Shown: positions 63,201-64,000 of the stretch, in pieces | How the letters are laid out: each line of letters starts with the position of its first letter | How positions within the stretch are numbered: the stretch's first letter is position 1 | DNA from: Verrucomicrobia bacterium Tous-C9LFEB | GTDB lineage: Bacteria; Verrucomicrobiota; Verrucomicrobiia; Methylacidiphilales; UBA1321 | Length of the DNA: 64,000 bases | NCBI GenBank assembly: GCA_002304345.1 | Contig: NEUU01000002.1 | Span: 124,001 to 188,000, forward strand | Reading direction: 5' to 3' | The notes under the pieces: generated by a model | Database searches by the model: none | Seen by the model: the letters and a program-made list of their open reading frames with translations, nothing else | Told to the model about the DNA's origin: nothing | Position numbers and translations under genes: made by a program

Positions 63201-64000
63201 ATGAATGTTACCGTAGAAGAAGTATCTCCGTGCCGCAAGCGGCTCAAGATTGAAATCCCGCCCAATCGCGTCACCGAAGCGATCGATCGCGTCACGGATG
63301 AATACCAGAAAGTGGCCAAGATCCCCGGCTTTCGTCCCGGTAAGGCGCCCCGCGCCGTTATCGCGAAGAAGTTTTCCAAGGATATCGAGTCAGAAATGCA
63401 ACGCACCCTCGTCCCCGAGACGTGCCGCGAAGTCATCAAGGACAAGAAGCTCAACGTCGTCAGCCGTCCGGAAATCGAAGACCTGAAGTACCAGCCCGGT
63501 CTTTCCCTGAGTTTCTCCACCGTGGTGGAACTCGCGCCGGAATTCAAATTGCCCGAGTACAAGGGTCTCGTCGTCAAGAAAGCCGACAAGGACGTGACCG
63601 ATGAGGACGTGCAAAAAGCCATCGACAACATCCTCGATCAACACGCCGAATTCGTCGACGTCGACCCGCGCCCGCTGGTGAAGGACGACTTCGCCGTGAT
63701 CAACTACAGCGCCATCTGCGAAGGCAAGGGCTTGAAGGAACTCCTGCCCCCCGCCGCCGAGTCGCTCGCCGAAAGCACCGATTTCTGGCTCTGGATCAAG
63801 GACGAGGCGTTCCTGCCGAAGTTCGCGGACCAGTGCATCGGCCTGAACGTGGGTGAACGCCGCGACGTGAACGTCGAATTCCCCGCCGATTTCCGCCATG
63901 CGGAAGTGGCCGGCAAGAAGGCGACCTACACCGTTGAACTCAAGCAGATCAAGGCCCGCAAGCGCCCGGAACTGAATGACGCCTTCACGCAGGACCTCGC
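63201..64000 (+). CDS. tig: Trigger factor (3' end outside window)
   Basis: 266 residues to the window edge from ATG 63201, with AGGAAGG 3-9 bp upstream. The N-terminal ribosome-binding domain has the signature GFRPGKAP near residue 52, followed by the start of the PPIase/arm regions (DDFAVINYSAICEG, VGERRDVNVEFPADFRH). Trigger factor binds at the ribosome exit and delays folding of nascent chains. The C-terminal substrate domain is cut off. Confidence 0.95.
   Translation, partial: MNVTVEEVSPCRKRLKIEIPPNRVTEAIDRVTDEYQKVAKIPGFRPGKAPRAVIAKKFSKDIESEMQRTLVPETCREVIKDKKLNVVSRPEIEDLKYQPGLSLSFSTVVELAPEFKLPEYKGLVVKKADKDVTDEDVQKAIDNILDQHAEFVDVDPRPLVKDDFAVINYSAICEGKGLKELLPPAAESLAESTDFWLWIKDEAFLPKFADQCIGLNVGERRDVNVEFPADFRHAEVAGKKATYTVELKQIKARKRPELNDAFTQDL

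Noticed and set aside
62641..63204. 187-residue open frame on the plus strand
   Set aside because: More than half is antisense to the small conserved 90-residue gene, and no family resemblance was seen; the first 60 codons remain open but unsupported.
1..64000. CRISPR arrays, transposases, phage genes, rRNA or tRNA genes
   Set aside because: No regular repeat-spacer structure, transposase motifs, integrase or clear RNA gene sequence was found by reading the gaps; a covariance-model search would be needed to exclude small RNAs.

Overview
The window (about 58% GC by eye) reads as a chromosomal segment of a member of the Verrucomicrobiota. The strongest markers are a complete Verru_Chthon cassette (four prepilin-like genes, D-B-C-A, 20.7-25.6 kb), a second orphan cassette protein A (5.8-8.5 kb), PEP-CTERM proteins ending in a VPEPGTWALL-type motif, several H-x9-DG pseudopilins, and a large heterologous set of secreted glycoside hydrolases controlled by LacI-type regulators. 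I cannot resolve the genus from sequence alone.

Layout. 0-4.2 kb (minus strand): the start of the division and cell wall (dcw) cluster: mraZ, two very small ORFs, rsmH/mraW, three small FtsL/FtsB-like single-pass proteins (two of them a tandem duplicate) and a penicillin-binding protein cut by the window edge. 4.4-5.8 kb: an MBL-fold hydrolase and two small membrane proteins. 5.8-25.6 kb: carbohydrate cluster 1, with orphan cassette protein A, LacI-1, a pseudopilin, a GH113-like enzyme, a LamG/TIM-barrel hydrolase with its small partner, a large clan GH-A enzyme, a GH10 enzyme, LacI-2 and the Verru_Chthon cassette. 26-30.5 kb: a cytoplasmic clan GH-A enzyme, a canonical LacI regulator and a WbsX/GH99-like protein. 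30.4-34.7 kb: housekeeping genes (homocysteine methyltransferase/MTHFR fusion, LOG protein, L,D-transpeptidase, FHA protein). 34.8-46.7 kb: carbohydrate cluster 2, with a GntR-LacI hybrid regulator, PEP-CTERM protein, clan GH-A enzyme, pseudopilin, secreted protein, GH78 rhamnosidase and two AraC regulators. 46.9-59.5 kb: carbohydrate cluster 3, containing paralogues of cluster 1 (large clan GH-A enzyme, small partner plus LamG/TIM-barrel enzyme, pseudopilin), three PEP-CTERM proteins, LacI-3 and an esterase. 59.6-64 kb: an outer-membrane barrel, a Tat-exported serine hydrolase, a small conserved protein and the start of trigger factor.

How the parts may work together. Clusters 1 and 3 look like hemicellulose or plant/algal polysaccharide utilisation loci: extracellular or periplasmic endo-enzymes and esterase release oligosaccharides, signal-less GH10, GH78 and GH-A enzymes finish the work in the cytoplasm, and LacI, AraC and GntR regulators sense the sugars. 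The most interesting observation is a 16-bp AT-rich palindrome (consensus RTTTAATAGNTTAAAY) found at eight intergenic or gene-edge sites, next to all three members of an unusual LacI subfamily and in front of the glycosidase, pseudopilin, PEP-CTERM and Verru_Chthon transcription units. It suggests one regulon joining sugar hydrolysis with a pseudopilin-like surface apparatus. Also notable: pseudopilin genes fused by 4-bp overlap or 4-bp spacing to hydrolase genes, and a homocysteine methyltransferase domain in which all three zinc-ligand cysteines are replaced. No rRNA, tRNA, CRISPR, transposase or phage gene was seen.
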